Below are positions 1 to 6,992 of a stretch of 20,295 nucleotides of DNA, piece by piece. The position numbers and the translations under genes were made by a program. Every line of letters starts with the position of its first letter. Position 1 is the first letter of the stretch. Source of the stretch: Ruminococcus sp. (GTDB taxonomy: Bacteria > Bacillota > Clostridia > Oscillospirales > Acutalibacteraceae); contig SFIQ01000031.1 of NCBI GenBank assembly GCA_004555265.1, positions 1 to 20,295 on the forward strand, given 5' to 3'. The notes under the pieces are model-generated. The model worked only from the letters and a program-made list of their open reading frames with translations, was not told the DNA's origin and searched no databases.

Positions 1-1385
1 TCCTTGATTCTTGGGAAAAGATTCATTGCCTCGCCACCGTTATGCACGCCCTCAAGATAATGATAATCCAGTGCAGGGTCATTTGGGAAAAGTGCAGGCA
101 AAACGCTCTTGATTGAGAAACTTCCACCCATTGCCTTGTTGTAGTAATACCCTGACCGGAATGGTACAAGCAAGTCAACAATATTACTTTCAATATTCAA
201 CAAATGTGTTGCTAAATCAGGGTATGCATCTGCCAATTCTTTAAGACGAGTGCATTCAAATGCCTTGTTGTATGCAGTAACACAAACATCCATTGGAATG
301 TCTTCGCAAAGTTGTTCTGCAAGTGCACGACGAGGGTCAACGCCTGATTCCGCAAGGAATTCCTTGTGCTTTAACGCTCCGCCCTTATACTCAATATAGT
401 GTAATGAATATTGAAATGGTATTTGTTCATAAGGACTTGTGCCTTTGTATTGTGGAATTACTTGCTGCATTGTTTCAAAGTCAAGAAAATATAAAGGATA
501 TGAAAGATTTTGAAGAAAATCCCTTATGTTGTCTTTGTCAATATGTGGTTTTTGCTCTGTAACTGCAAACATCATCTGTCGAATCTGTTTTTCATTTGAA
601 ATCTTGCCACTGAACAGTAAGTCGTTATATGAAATTAGTCCCTGATTATAATAATCAATCTTTTTCTTGAATGGTAATCTGTAAAGATTGAAAACAGAAG
701 GGAAGTCGATATGCTTGGTACAATATTCCCAGAATGCACAATGATAAGGGTCTTCACATTGTAGCCCAATATCAATGTCAGGGTCATCTTTTAATGCCAT
801 AACTTCTTCTGCACGGCGCAAAAGCGATGGCACATTCTGAATTTCAATATCAACGAATGGAGCCATATCAATAATTCTAAATAATTTATCAATTTCAAGC
901 TCGTCGCCACGAATGTAACTACTGTCAATACACACAAGATAAGTGCCGGTAACATTCACACCGCAATGTTCAAGTACATATTTCTGATATGCAATATCAA
1001 CGCCATAAATGTATTTTTCTTCAGTTGAACTCTTGACTTCATAAATGGCATATCCGTCACCGTCTTTACGAAGAATATCAACTGCGCAGTAAAGTCCGTT
1101 GTAACTGAACGACGCCTCGCAGATATTCGGGGCGCCTTCGTCTATGTATTGCTTAGTGCGTCGCATCATTTCAACAAGGTCAATCTTGCCGTCTTTTTTG
1201 AACGCAGTAACCTCAATAAAATCGCCGAATAACCCCATAGCAAGGTCGCCCACAACATTACCTTCGTCAAAACGAGCTTGTAACGCCGGGTCTTCCGTTT
1301 TTTCTTCGGGCTTAAATTTGTTAAGCCATAATAATTTAGGACATTGCCACAATGAACAGTATTTTGATTTTGATAAATAAAGCAT
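1..1385 (-). CDS. DUF2779-family nuclease (Cas4-like plus DEDD-like), partial
   Basis: The reading frame is open for 461 codons and leaves the window at base 1, so the C-terminus is missing. The N-terminal ~225 residues resemble a RecB/Cas4 PD-(D/E)XK nuclease. C10 and C15 lie at the N-terminus, D103 (AVDIL) and E116-V-K118 form the likely catalytic core, and C210, C216 and C222 are spaced like the C-terminal cysteines of a Cas4-type Fe-S cluster. A second domain begins near residue 297 with FLDFET (D302, E304) and PFQYSLH, the DEDD-exonuclease-like signature typical of DUF2779. The ATG at 1385 follows GGAG at good spacing. It lies 40 bases behind the DUF6273 gene, so a shared transcript is plausible. 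Nuclease activity is inferred from motifs; the biological role is unknown, and DNA repair or defence are both possible. Confidence 0.85.
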   Translation of the reverse strand, partial: MLYLSKSKYCSLWQCPKLLWLNKFKPEEKTEDPALQARFDEGNVVGDLAMGLFGDFIEVTAFKKDGKIDLVEMMRRTKQYIDEGAPNICEASFSYNGLYCAVDILRKDGDGYAIYEVKSSTEEKYIYGVDIAYQKYVLEHCGVNVTGTYLVCIDSSYIRGDELEIDKLFRIIDMAPFVDIEIQNVPSLLRRAEEVMALKDDPDIDIGLQCEDPYHCAFWEYCTKHIDFPSVFNLYRLPFKKKIDYYNQGLISYNDLLFSGKISNEKQIRQMMFAVTEQKPHIDKDNIRDFLQNLSYPLYFLDFETMQQVIPQYKGTSPYEQIPFQYSLHYIEYKGGALKHKEFLAESGVDPRRALAEQLCEDIPMDVCVTAYNKAFECTRLKELADAYPDLATHLLNIESNIVDLLVPFRSGYYYNKAMGGSFSIKSVLPALFPNDPALDYHYLEGVHNGGEAMNLFPRIK

Positions 1386-1425
1386 TATTAACACTCCAAT
1401 AAAAACTATTAAACAAAAATTGCAT

Positions 1426-2154
1426 TTATTTTTTTATCCACATAGCAGGTCGAATTGCTGTTCCACCATATAGCATATCTCGTTCGTTAGTTATGTCGTA
1501 TATTGCACCTTCACGGGACACACCAATTATGTATTCATTAGGTGAACGCAAATACCATCGACATGACCATCTTTTTTCAATAGTATCTTTTTCAAAGATA
1601 TCATCACCTTTCTTTATGCCGTCTTCATAATACCAGTAAGAGTTGTTTTTGTTAAAATTTTCTTGCATACAACTTCTGAGTTTAGAAATATCTTTAATTT
1701 TTCCGTATTCAAGTGGATATGCCCAACATCCTCGTTCGTAAGCATAATTCGTTGGTCGTGTAATTCTTTTTTGCTCTGCCACAATATCGTGCCACTCAGT
1801 ACTATCAAAATACAAAATTGCTTCGGAAATGCTAGGTAAAAATATTTTATCTTTTACAGGAGTTCCTTTATCAAGTCTTGTTCCCCACCATTTATCTGTT
1901 TTTATATCAGAGAGAAGAATCTTATCTTGCTCTTCAACAGAAAATGCATTGTTGATAAATTTTGTATTTAGCCATTTTCTCGCAAATGAGTCTTCCCAGA
2001 TTGTTTTGTTTCCATTGCTGTATGGAACACAATCCAGACAGTATTTGCTGAGCACATACATTTTATCCTCTTCTTCTTTGAGAACAATCCATTCTATTGG
2101 TTCTTTGTCAGTATTGTTTGATTGCCAGTAGTTTCCAAATAAAATTGTTTTCAT
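1426..2154 (-). CDS. DUF6273 domain-containing protein
   Basis: This 242-residue protein matches the pattern I associate with DUF6273. Hallmarks are GNYWQ and IEWIVL near the N-terminus, VLSKYCLD, a W-x-x-S-x-A-R-x-WLN motif, KIFLPS, WYLRSP, and the closing AIRPAMWI. The family is often found in Firmicutes, frequently in extracellular or phage-like contexts, and has no settled function. There is no signal peptide or membrane segment here. An upstream in-frame ATG at 2172 overlaps a possible TATAAT box and lacks a ribosome site, whereas the ATG at 2154 follows GAGG by eight bases, so I use 2154. It sits between the dGTPase and the DUF2779 nuclease on the same strand, with gaps of 49 and 40 bases. 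Confidence 0.8.
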   Translation of the reverse strand: MKTILFGNYWQSNNTDKEPIEWIVLKEEEDKMYVLSKYCLDCVPYSNGNKTIWEDSFARKWLNTKFINNAFSVEEQDKILLSDIKTDKWWGTRLDKGTPVKDKIFLPSISEAILYFDSTEWHDIVAEQKRITRPTNYAYERGCWAYPLEYGKIKDISKLRSCMQENFNKNNSYWYYEDGIKKGDDIFEKDTIEKRWSCRWYLRSPNEYIIGVSREGAIYDITNERDMLYGGTAIRPAMWIKK

Positions 2155-2203
2155 AATATAAACCTCATACATTATAATAACTATATATTAAATTCGAGTA
2201 TTA

Positions 2204-3406
2204 CTAAAAATATCCTTTATAAATAATCTTTTTATCACTATCCGGGAATAAGTGTGCATACAAATCAACGAAATAATCGTCTGTCATACTCGCAATATAA
2301 TCCACCACAATTTGATTCGGCTCGGTTTCTTCATAAGGCATTTCCCGAGTATAATGTGCTTGATTAATATAATCAATATGATGCGTAAAAATAGGGGAGA
2401 ACTTGTTACTATTCTTCAAATCATAAAGTAGTTTTTCATACATTTCAGACATCATAGGTTTGATTGTATTGTACGCCTCACCGACCTTTTCTTGCTTGTA
2501 GATAAGTGAGTAGTTATCGGATTTTGCCTTTCTAAGTGCGTCAAAATGTTCTTGGTCCATTTTGATATACGGCTTGCCGTAACTGTTTTCAACGATGTTT
2601 GTAATAAGATTGTTGATAATCTGTGCGTTATAAACGCCGATTGTACCATCCTCAAAATCACAATTATTAACAATATTCGCTTTTTCAGCATCCTGACGGT
2701 CCTTGCCGAGATAGGCAATAATGTCGGAAATTCGCATTACACAACCTTCAAGAGTAGCAGGCACTAACTTTCGCACATTCCCTTTGTCTATGTAGCAAGC
2801 TTCAATCTGCTTGTCAAATTCTTCAAAACTATCAAGCGGTTTCGGGTGGTATTCGCACAACTCCATTTCGCCGTCGTGTGCTGCAATTCCGTTAAGCGTC
2901 TGCAAACTGATGTTATATGGGAAGATTTTATCAAGCACTCGTACAGAGTGAATGTTGTGGCTGAAATGTCTGCCGGTGTGCGAGAATAAAAGCTCGTCAA
3001 GAAATTCTTCTCCTGCATGACCAAATGGAGTGTGACCAATATCGTGGCCAAGAGCGATTGCCTCAATCAAATCCAGGTTAAGATTTAATGCCTTGCCAAT
3101 CGTGCGAGCAATTCTTGACACCAACTGCACATGCAGACCGCGTCTTGTAATATCATCATTTTTATAGAATGAAAATACCTGCGTCTTGTCGGCATAGCGG
3201 TTGTAATAAGGACAGTGCATAATCTTGTCAATATCACGGATAAATGCTGTACGGAGGATATTTGCCTTGTCACGCGCATTGTTTCTGCGGATTACTTTAT
3301 CTTCATCAAAACTTAACGCAGGCAAAGTATTGTTGCCTATATCTTCATTCATTTTCTGCGCAATTTCAGCGGATAAGCTTTCATAGCGAAGTTCGTTTTT
3401 TGGCAT
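2204..3406 (-). CDS. dgt: dGTPase-like HD-domain phosphohydrolase
   Basis: This 400-residue protein belongs to the deoxyguanosinetriphosphate triphosphohydrolase family, which cleaves dNTPs to nucleoside and tripolyphosphate. The metal-binding HD site is complete: H92 in the helix following RRG, the H121-D122 pair in HDIGHTPFGH (121-130), and a later HDGE at 177-180. Length is near that of the shorter, non-E. coli-type dGTPase-like enzymes. The ATG at 3406 follows AAGGAG at about eight bases. It heads a minus-strand cluster with the DUF6273 and DUF2779 genes. Family members can be housekeeping regulators of the dNTP pool or antiphage dNTP-depletion enzymes; its AT-rich neighbourhood next to an integrase remnant fits an accessory role, but that is inference. 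Substrate preference cannot be read from sequence. Confidence 0.88.
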   Translation of the reverse strand: MPKNELRYESLSAEIAQKMNEDIGNNTLPALSFDEDKVIRRNNARDKANILRTAFIRDIDKIMHCPYYNRYADKTQVFSFYKNDDITRRGLHVQLVSRIARTIGKALNLNLDLIEAIALGHDIGHTPFGHAGEEFLDELLFSHTGRHFSHNIHSVRVLDKIFPYNISLQTLNGIAAHDGEMELCEYHPKPLDSFEEFDKQIEACYIDKGNVRKLVPATLEGCVMRISDIIAYLGKDRQDAEKANIVNNCDFEDGTIGVYNAQIINNLITNIVENSYGKPYIKMDQEHFDALRKAKSDNYSLIYKQEKVGEAYNTIKPMMSEMYEKLLYDLKNSNKFSPIFTHHIDYINQAHYTREMPYEETEPNQIVVDYIASMTDDYFVDLYAHLFPDSDKKIIYKGYF

Positions 3407-3426
3407 AAAACCACTCCTTTTCTACA

Positions 3427-3486
3427 AGTATAGCACAAAAGAAATGATTTTAATATAACTATATTCTTCATGCTTATTATAGCATT
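3427..3486 (-). promoter_or_regulatory. candidate promoter region of the dGTPase gene
   Basis: Two possible extended -10 elements face the dGTPase gene: TGCTATAAT (TATAAT at 3476-3481 on the plus coordinate, read in reverse) and TGCTATACT (hexamer 3427-3432). Neither has a convincing -35 hexamer at 16-18 bases, so activity would depend on the TGn extension. The assignment is tentative. Confidence 0.4.
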
Positions 3487-3570
3487 TAATTACGGTCGAT
3501 TTTGGTACATAATAAACATTTTTATTGTGAGCAAAATTGTTTTTGTATAATCAACTTAAATAATATCAAA

Positions 3571-3605
3571 GCCTTGAAAGTTATCAAAACTCTCAAGGCA
3601 TATTT
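3571..3605 (+). terminator. stem-loop, possible weak terminator
   Basis: GCCTTGAAAGTT (3571-3582) pairs with AACTCTCAAGGC (3588-3599) in a 12-bp stem with one mismatch and a short loop. The following bases are ATATTTTAT, a poor U-tract, so termination is uncertain. No gene that it would serve is visible; it may be left over from a rearranged neighbour. Confidence 0.35.
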
Positions 3606-3648
3606 TATATGCTTTTTATTTAATGAATGAACATCAAAATTCATCTGC

Positions 3649-3677
3649 TTGACATATCATTTTTAGGTTAGTAAAAT
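3649..3677 (+). promoter_or_regulatory. strong sigma-A promoter for leader RNA/RNase III
   Basis: TTGACA (3649-3654), a 17-base spacer and TAAAAT (3672-3677) match a housekeeping promoter at 11 of 12 positions. Transcription should begin near 3684, which is more than 200 bases upstream of the RNase III start codon. Confidence 0.7.
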
Positions 3678-3683
3678 ATTACT

Positions 3684-3870
3684 ATTCAAGGAAGGAATCA
3701 ATTATTTTGAAGTAGTTGAGTAATGTGATTTGTTTTTTCTTTTTATGCAAGTAAAAAGTCAAAGCAGAAAGTCTTACAAGTATTAGTTCGATTCGATTGA
3801 GACCTTTTATTACGGAATCAGTCTATTCTTTTTAGAATTGGCTTTTTTCGTTGTGCAAAGGTCTTTTTTC
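3684..3870 (+). ncRNA. candidate structured leader or small RNA with nested terminators
   Basis: Between the promoter at 3649 and the RNase III gene lies about 185 bases with no convincing gene. Two nested stems lie at its 3' end. The inner one pairs 3820-3829 with 3834-3843 (one mismatch, U-rich loop) and is followed directly by six Ts. The outer one pairs AGACCTTT (3800-3807) with AAAGGTCT (3857-3864) and runs into another T stretch. Both look like intrinsic terminators. The segment could be an independent small RNA or an attenuated leader of the RNase III gene. It does not match tRNA, tmRNA, T-box or 6S RNA as far as I can judge by eye. A 13-codon ORF starting ATG CAA GTA lies inside it but has no ribosome site. 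Confidence 0.4.
3820..3869 (+). terminator. nested intrinsic terminators upstream of RNase III-like gene
   Basis: The inner hairpin occupies 3820-3843 and is followed by TTTTTT. The downstream arm AAAGGTCT (3857-3864) pairs with 3800-3807 and is followed by a second T run ending at 3869. They would stop most transcripts from the 3649 promoter before the coding region unless disrupted. Confidence 0.55.
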
Positions 3871-3905
3871 TTTCCTCGGATAAATAAATTTTTTGGAGGA
3901 AAACA

Positions 3906-4802
3906 ATGAACAGAGAAAAGTATTTTCACGGTGCAGAATTAACAAATTTAAAAAGGATAATCAAAGAAAAAACAGGTTATTACATTAAAAATAATAGTGT
4001 TTTAATTCAGGCGTTCAGGCGTAGTTCCTATGCTGCCGAAAACGGGGGTAAAAGCAATGAGATTTTTGAATTTTTTGGCGACCAGGTTTTAAGTAATTAT
4101 GTTGTGAAAATTATTGCAAAGCGTTGTGGCTCGTTTAACTATCTTGGAGATTATACTTTCAGAATTAGAGAAAATCGTTTTACAACTATTAAGCAAGACT
4201 TTATCAATAATGAAAATTTTGCAAGAATCATTGACGAATGGGGAATAATTAATTGTTTGTTAGTTGGCAAAAGTGATGAAAAGAATGAAGTGCATAAGCA
4301 AATAAAAATCAAAGCAGACCTTTTTGAATCTATTATTGGTGCTATAGCAGTTGAAACAAATTGGAATGATGGAATTCTTGAAAAAGTTGTAAATCGAGCA
4401 CTTAATATTGATGAGAAAATTGATGAACTGATAAAAAATGATTTCGGTTATAAATGGTTTAATCTTGATAACGCAGTGAATAAATTAAAAGAGTATGCAG
4501 AACAGCAAATATTTAGTGTATCTGAATATGAGTGTGTAGGGCCAGAATATTTAGGGTATGACAATGATGGGAATCCTATATGGGCATGCAATTGTAGCCT
4601 TATTAACGATACAACCGGCATCATGCGTTCAGTAATGGCGTCTTCTAAAAAAGATGCAAAAAAAGCCGTAGCATATTTATTGCTTTGTGAGCATTATCAA
4701 GTGCAGAATCAATATGGTGTTAATGATTCATTTAATTGGTGGATTTATAAAAATGGCAAACTTATACCTGACCGAAAAGAGAATAAGGGAGAAAAGATAT
4801 GA
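3906..4802 (+). CDS. RNase III family protein (divergent, accessory)
   Basis: The first ~165 residues are a ribonuclease III domain. The signature reads NEIFEFFGDQVL (51-62), carrying E52, E55 and D59, and the second metal-binding motif is KADLFESIIGAI with D138 and E141, so all catalytic acids are present. NNENFARI (101-108) matches the conserved NNExLA region. Residues ~189-264 resemble a double-stranded RNA-binding domain, ending in SSKKDAKKAVAYLLL. At 298 residues it is longer than the usual 220-240, owing to a longer middle segment and a C-terminal tail after the dsRBD. TTGGAGGAAAACAATG gives a strong ribosome site. It is AT-rich and not beside the usual rnc partners (smc, ftsY, acpP), so it is probably not the housekeeping enzyme. 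Its stop overlaps the next ATG. Confidence 0.85.
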   Translation: MNREKYFHGAELTNLKRIIKEKTGYYIKNNSVLIQAFRRSSYAAENGGKSNEIFEFFGDQVLSNYVVKIIAKRCGSFNYLGDYTFRIRENRFTTIKQDFINNENFARIIDEWGIINCLLVGKSDEKNEVHKQIKIKADLFESIIGAIAVETNWNDGILEKVVNRALNIDEKIDELIKNDFGYKWFNLDNAVNKLKEYAEQQIFSVSEYECVGPEYLGYDNDGNPIWACNCSLINDTTGIMRSVMASSKKDAKKAVAYLLLCEHYQVQNQYGVNDSFNWWIYKNGKLIPDRKENKGEKI

Positions 4803-5005
4803 ACAAAAAACTCAAAATCCTGATTTCGATTATACTGGTAGTTGTACTTACTAATGTAACAAAGTTGATTGAAAATGGCGTCTCGCCCAAAGCAGTTCAG
4901 ATTAGACTTGGGCACAAAAACATAGAAGAAACAATGCATATATATCCGCATTGTTCAGGCAAAATGGAAGACAATGCGGTAGAAATCGCAAACTCTATAT
5001 TTTAG
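4799..5005 (+). pseudogene. chimeric ORF ending in tyrosine recombinase C-terminus
   Basis: This 68-codon ORF starts in an ATGA overlap with the RNase III stop. Its first ~17 residues (MNKKLKILISIILVVVL) look like a signal or membrane anchor. From about codon 21 onward it matches the end of phage-type integrases: LIENGVSPKAVQIRLGHKN, then the active-site tyrosine region (MHIYPHCSGKM) and a typical tail. The catalytic R, K and H-x-x-R part of the integrase is absent, so it cannot be an active recombinase. The simplest reading is that a deletion joined the start of a former small membrane-protein gene to the end of an integrase gene. It marks the right edge of the AT-rich island. Confidence 0.75.
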
Positions 5006-5051
5006 CAAACGCCCAATTCAGGAGTTTTGATATATATAGTTTATAACAAAA

Positions 5052-5086
5052 AACGCTCGGAAAAAATCCGAGCGTTAATTTTTTAG
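5052..5086. terminator. bidirectional intrinsic terminator
   Basis: AACGCTCGGA (5052-5061) and TCCGAGCGTT (5067-5076) form a perfect 10-bp stem with a five-base loop. A T run follows on the plus strand (AATTTTTT), and on the minus strand the sequence continues as TTTTTTG. It can therefore end transcripts from the island on the left and from the GGGtGRT gene on the right. Confidence 0.85.
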
Positions 5087-5089
5087 TTT

Positions 5090-5109
5090 TTGGCGACAAA
5101 ATTGGCGAC
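5090..5109. repeat. TTGGCGAC direct repeat, possible recombinase-associated site
   Basis: TTGGCGAC occurs at 5090-5097 and 5102-5109, in the same direction with a 12-base period. It lies just after the integrase remnant and at the base-composition change. Integrase arm or core sites often lie here, but the partner att site would be outside the window, so the function is a guess. Confidence 0.35.
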
Positions 5110-5169
5110 CAATGACTGACTGTGCAAAATGTCAGCCTGATTAAATCAAGTAAAAAGCCTTGATACGCC

Positions 5170-6177
5170 TTATTTCATTGCCTCTTCCACAGCAACTGCG
5201 CAAGCGACGGTCGCGCCGACCATCGGGTTGTTGCCCATACCGATTAAGCCCATCATTTCGACGTGCGCCGGAACAGACGAAGAACCTGCGAACTGCGCGT
5301 CACCGTGCATTCTGCCCATGGAGTCGGTTAAACCGTAAGAAGCGGGACCTGCCGCGACATTGTCGGGGTGCAGGGTACGGCCTGTGCCGCCGCCCGAAGC
5401 CACGGAGAAGTATTTGACGCCGTTTTCCATCGCCCATTTTTTATAGGTTCCGGCAACCAAGTGCTGGAAGCGGGTGGGATTGGTGGAGTTACCTGTGATG
5501 GAAACATCCACGCCCTCTTTCTTCATAATCGCGACGCCTTCAAGCACATCGTTTGCGCCGTAGCATTTGACTGCCGCGCGCTCCCCGTCGGAATAAGCGG
5601 TTTCGCTTTCCACTTTCAGTTCGCCGGTGTAGAAATCATAATCGGTTTTGACATAGGTGAAGCCGTTGATGCGCGAAATAATCATTGCCGCGTCTTTGCC
5701 CAAGCCGTTCAAAATCACGCGCAGGGGCTCTTTGCGGACTTTGTTTGCGGTTTTCGCAATACCGATTGCGCCTTCTGCCGCCGCGAAGGATTCGTGACCG
5801 GCAAGGAATGCAAAGCATTTGGTGTTTTCGTTTAAGAGCATGGCGCCGAGGTTGCCGTGGCCGAGGCCGACGCTTCTCTGCTCGGCAACGGAGCCGGGCA
5901 CGCAGAATGCCTGCAAGCCTTTGCCGATCACAGCGGCTGCTTCGGAAGCGCTTTTCACGCCGCCTTTAATGGCGAGCGCCACGCCGAGGGTGTATGCCCA
6001 AACCGCATTTTCAAACGCGATGGGCTGTACGCCTTTGACGATTGCTTCCACATCAATACCCTTTTCTTCGCAAAGGGCTTTGGCTTCTTCAAGACTTGCA
6101 ATGCCGTTTTCGGCAAGGCATTTCTCGATTTTCGCCATTCTTCTTTCTTTACCTTCAAACATTACATCGTTAGCCAT
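5170..6177 (-). CDS. GGGtGRT protein
   Basis: This 335-residue protein carries the diagnostic GGGTGRT motif at 262-268 (in VASGGGTGRTLHPD) that names this Firmicutes family. Other conserved-looking blocks are GLGHGNLGAM (104-113), FLAGHESFAAAEGAIG (124-139) and the glycine-rich end LIGMGNNPMVGATVA. No signal peptide or membrane helix is seen. The biochemical function of the family is not established. The gene starts 14 bases after the NifU-like scaffold gene, with AAGGAGG nine bases before ATG, so they almost certainly form one operon. That pairing is the typical genome context and suggests a role connected to Fe-S or sulfur metabolism. The bidirectional terminator at 5052 ends the operon. 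Confidence 0.9.
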   Translation of the reverse strand: MANDVMFEGKERRMAKIEKCLAENGIASLEEAKALCEEKGIDVEAIVKGVQPIAFENAVWAYTLGVALAIKGGVKSASEAAAVIGKGLQAFCVPGSVAEQRSVGLGHGNLGAMLLNENTKCFAFLAGHESFAAAEGAIGIAKTANKVRKEPLRVILNGLGKDAAMIISRINGFTYVKTDYDFYTGELKVESETAYSDGERAAVKCYGANDVLEGVAIMKKEGVDVSITGNSTNPTRFQHLVAGTYKKWAMENGVKYFSVASGGGTGRTLHPDNVAAGPASYGLTDSMGRMHGDAQFAGSSSVPAHVEMMGLIGMGNNPMVGATVACAVAVEEAMK

Positions 6178-6191
6178 TGTATTGCCCCTCC

Positions 6192-6884
6192 TTATTCTTC
6201 ACGAGGGTCGATATATTTTGCAGCATTTGCAAAACGACCGTATGAACCCGTATTCTTTTTGAGCGCTTCGTCGGCGGACATTCCGTGACGGATATCCTCG
6301 AGCATTTTGCCGACCTTGATGAACTCGTAGCCGATGACTTCGCTGTTTTCATCAAGTGCCATTCTGGTGACATAGCCTTCCGCCATTTCCATATAGCGAA
6401 CGCCCTTTGCCTTGGTCGAGAACATGGTGCCGACCTGCGAACGAAGACCTTTACCGAGGTCTTCGAGCCCCGCGCCGACCACAAGCCCGTCCTCCGAGAA
6501 AGCGGACTGCGTTCTGCCGTAGACAAACTGCAAGAAGATTTCACGCATTGCAACATTGATAGCGTCGCAAACGAGGTCGGTGTTTAAGCATTCCAACAGC
6601 GTTTTGCCGGGGAGAACCTCTGCCGCCATTGCCGCGGAGTGGGTCATGCCCGAGCACCCGATGGTTTCGACCAATGCTTCTTCGACAATGCCGTTTTTGA
6701 CATTCAGAGACAGTTTGCAGGTACCCTGCTGCGGTGCGCACCAGCCGACACCGTGCGAAAAGCCCGAGATATCCTTAATCTCGTAAGCCTTGACCCATTT
6801 GCCCTCTTCGGGAATGGGCGCGGGACCGTGATGCGGGCCTTTGGCGACACAACACATTTTTTCAACTTCATGGGAATAGTTCAT
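6192..6884 (-). CDS. NifU-like iron-sulfur cluster assembly scaffold protein
   Basis: This 230-residue protein resembles the NifU/IscU N-terminal scaffold fold. The core reads GTCKLSLNVKNGIVEEALVE followed by IGCSGMTHSAAMAAEVLPGKTL and then LVCDAINVAMREI. Candidate cluster ligands are C49, C56, C77, C99 and C106; C11 and C12 are additional N-terminal cysteines. It is longer than classical IscU (about 130 residues), with a C-terminal extension of about 100 residues as in the scaffold proteins that accompany GGGtGRT genes. The ATG at 6884 is preceded by AAAGGAG at about 11 bases. A strong promoter lies about 60 bases upstream. Scaffold function is inferred from family resemblance. Confidence 0.87.
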   Translation of the reverse strand: MNYSHEVEKMCCVAKGPHHGPAPIPEEGKWVKAYEIKDISGFSHGVGWCAPQQGTCKLSLNVKNGIVEEALVETIGCSGMTHSAAMAAEVLPGKTLLECLNTDLVCDAINVAMREIFLQFVYGRTQSAFSEDGLVVGAGLEDLGKGLRSQVGTMFSTKAKGVRYMEMAEGYVTRMALDENSEVIGYEFIKVGKMLEDIRHGMSADEALKKNTGSYGRFANAAKYIDPREE

Positions 6885-6944
6885 AATGTTTTAAACTCCT
6901 TTCTAAGATAAGGGATTGCTCCATATCTTAACCATACAGGAGTT

Positions 6945-6973
6945 ATTATACAATTTTGACAAGGATTTATCAA
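6945..6973 (-). promoter_or_regulatory. sigma-A promoter of the NifU-like/GGGtGRT operon
   Basis: Read on the minus strand: TTGATA (6973-6968), a 17-base spacer, and TATAAT (6950-6945). This is 11 of 12 consensus positions with ideal spacing, and predicts a ~55-base untranslated leader. Confidence 0.8.
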
Positions 6974-6992
6974 TAGGAAATTTTACAAACTG

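Noticed and set aside
1829..2131. Plus-strand ORF of about 100 codons opposite the DUF6273 gene
   Set aside because: It lies wholly antisense to a protein with clear family motifs, has no ribosome site and no recognisable features.
3781..3800. tRNA T-arm-like GTTCGATTC in the leader upstream of RNase III
   Set aside because: The flanking bases do not form a five-pair T-stem and no acceptor, D or anticodon arms are present.
3684..3870. 6S RNA
   Set aside because: The 5' and 3' ends do not pair to form the long closed rod with a central bubble; pairing is confined to the 3' half.
5857..6288. Plus-strand ORFs opposite the GGGtGRT gene
   Set aside because: Long antisense frames are expected here from the GC-rich codon usage; none has a start signal or known motif.
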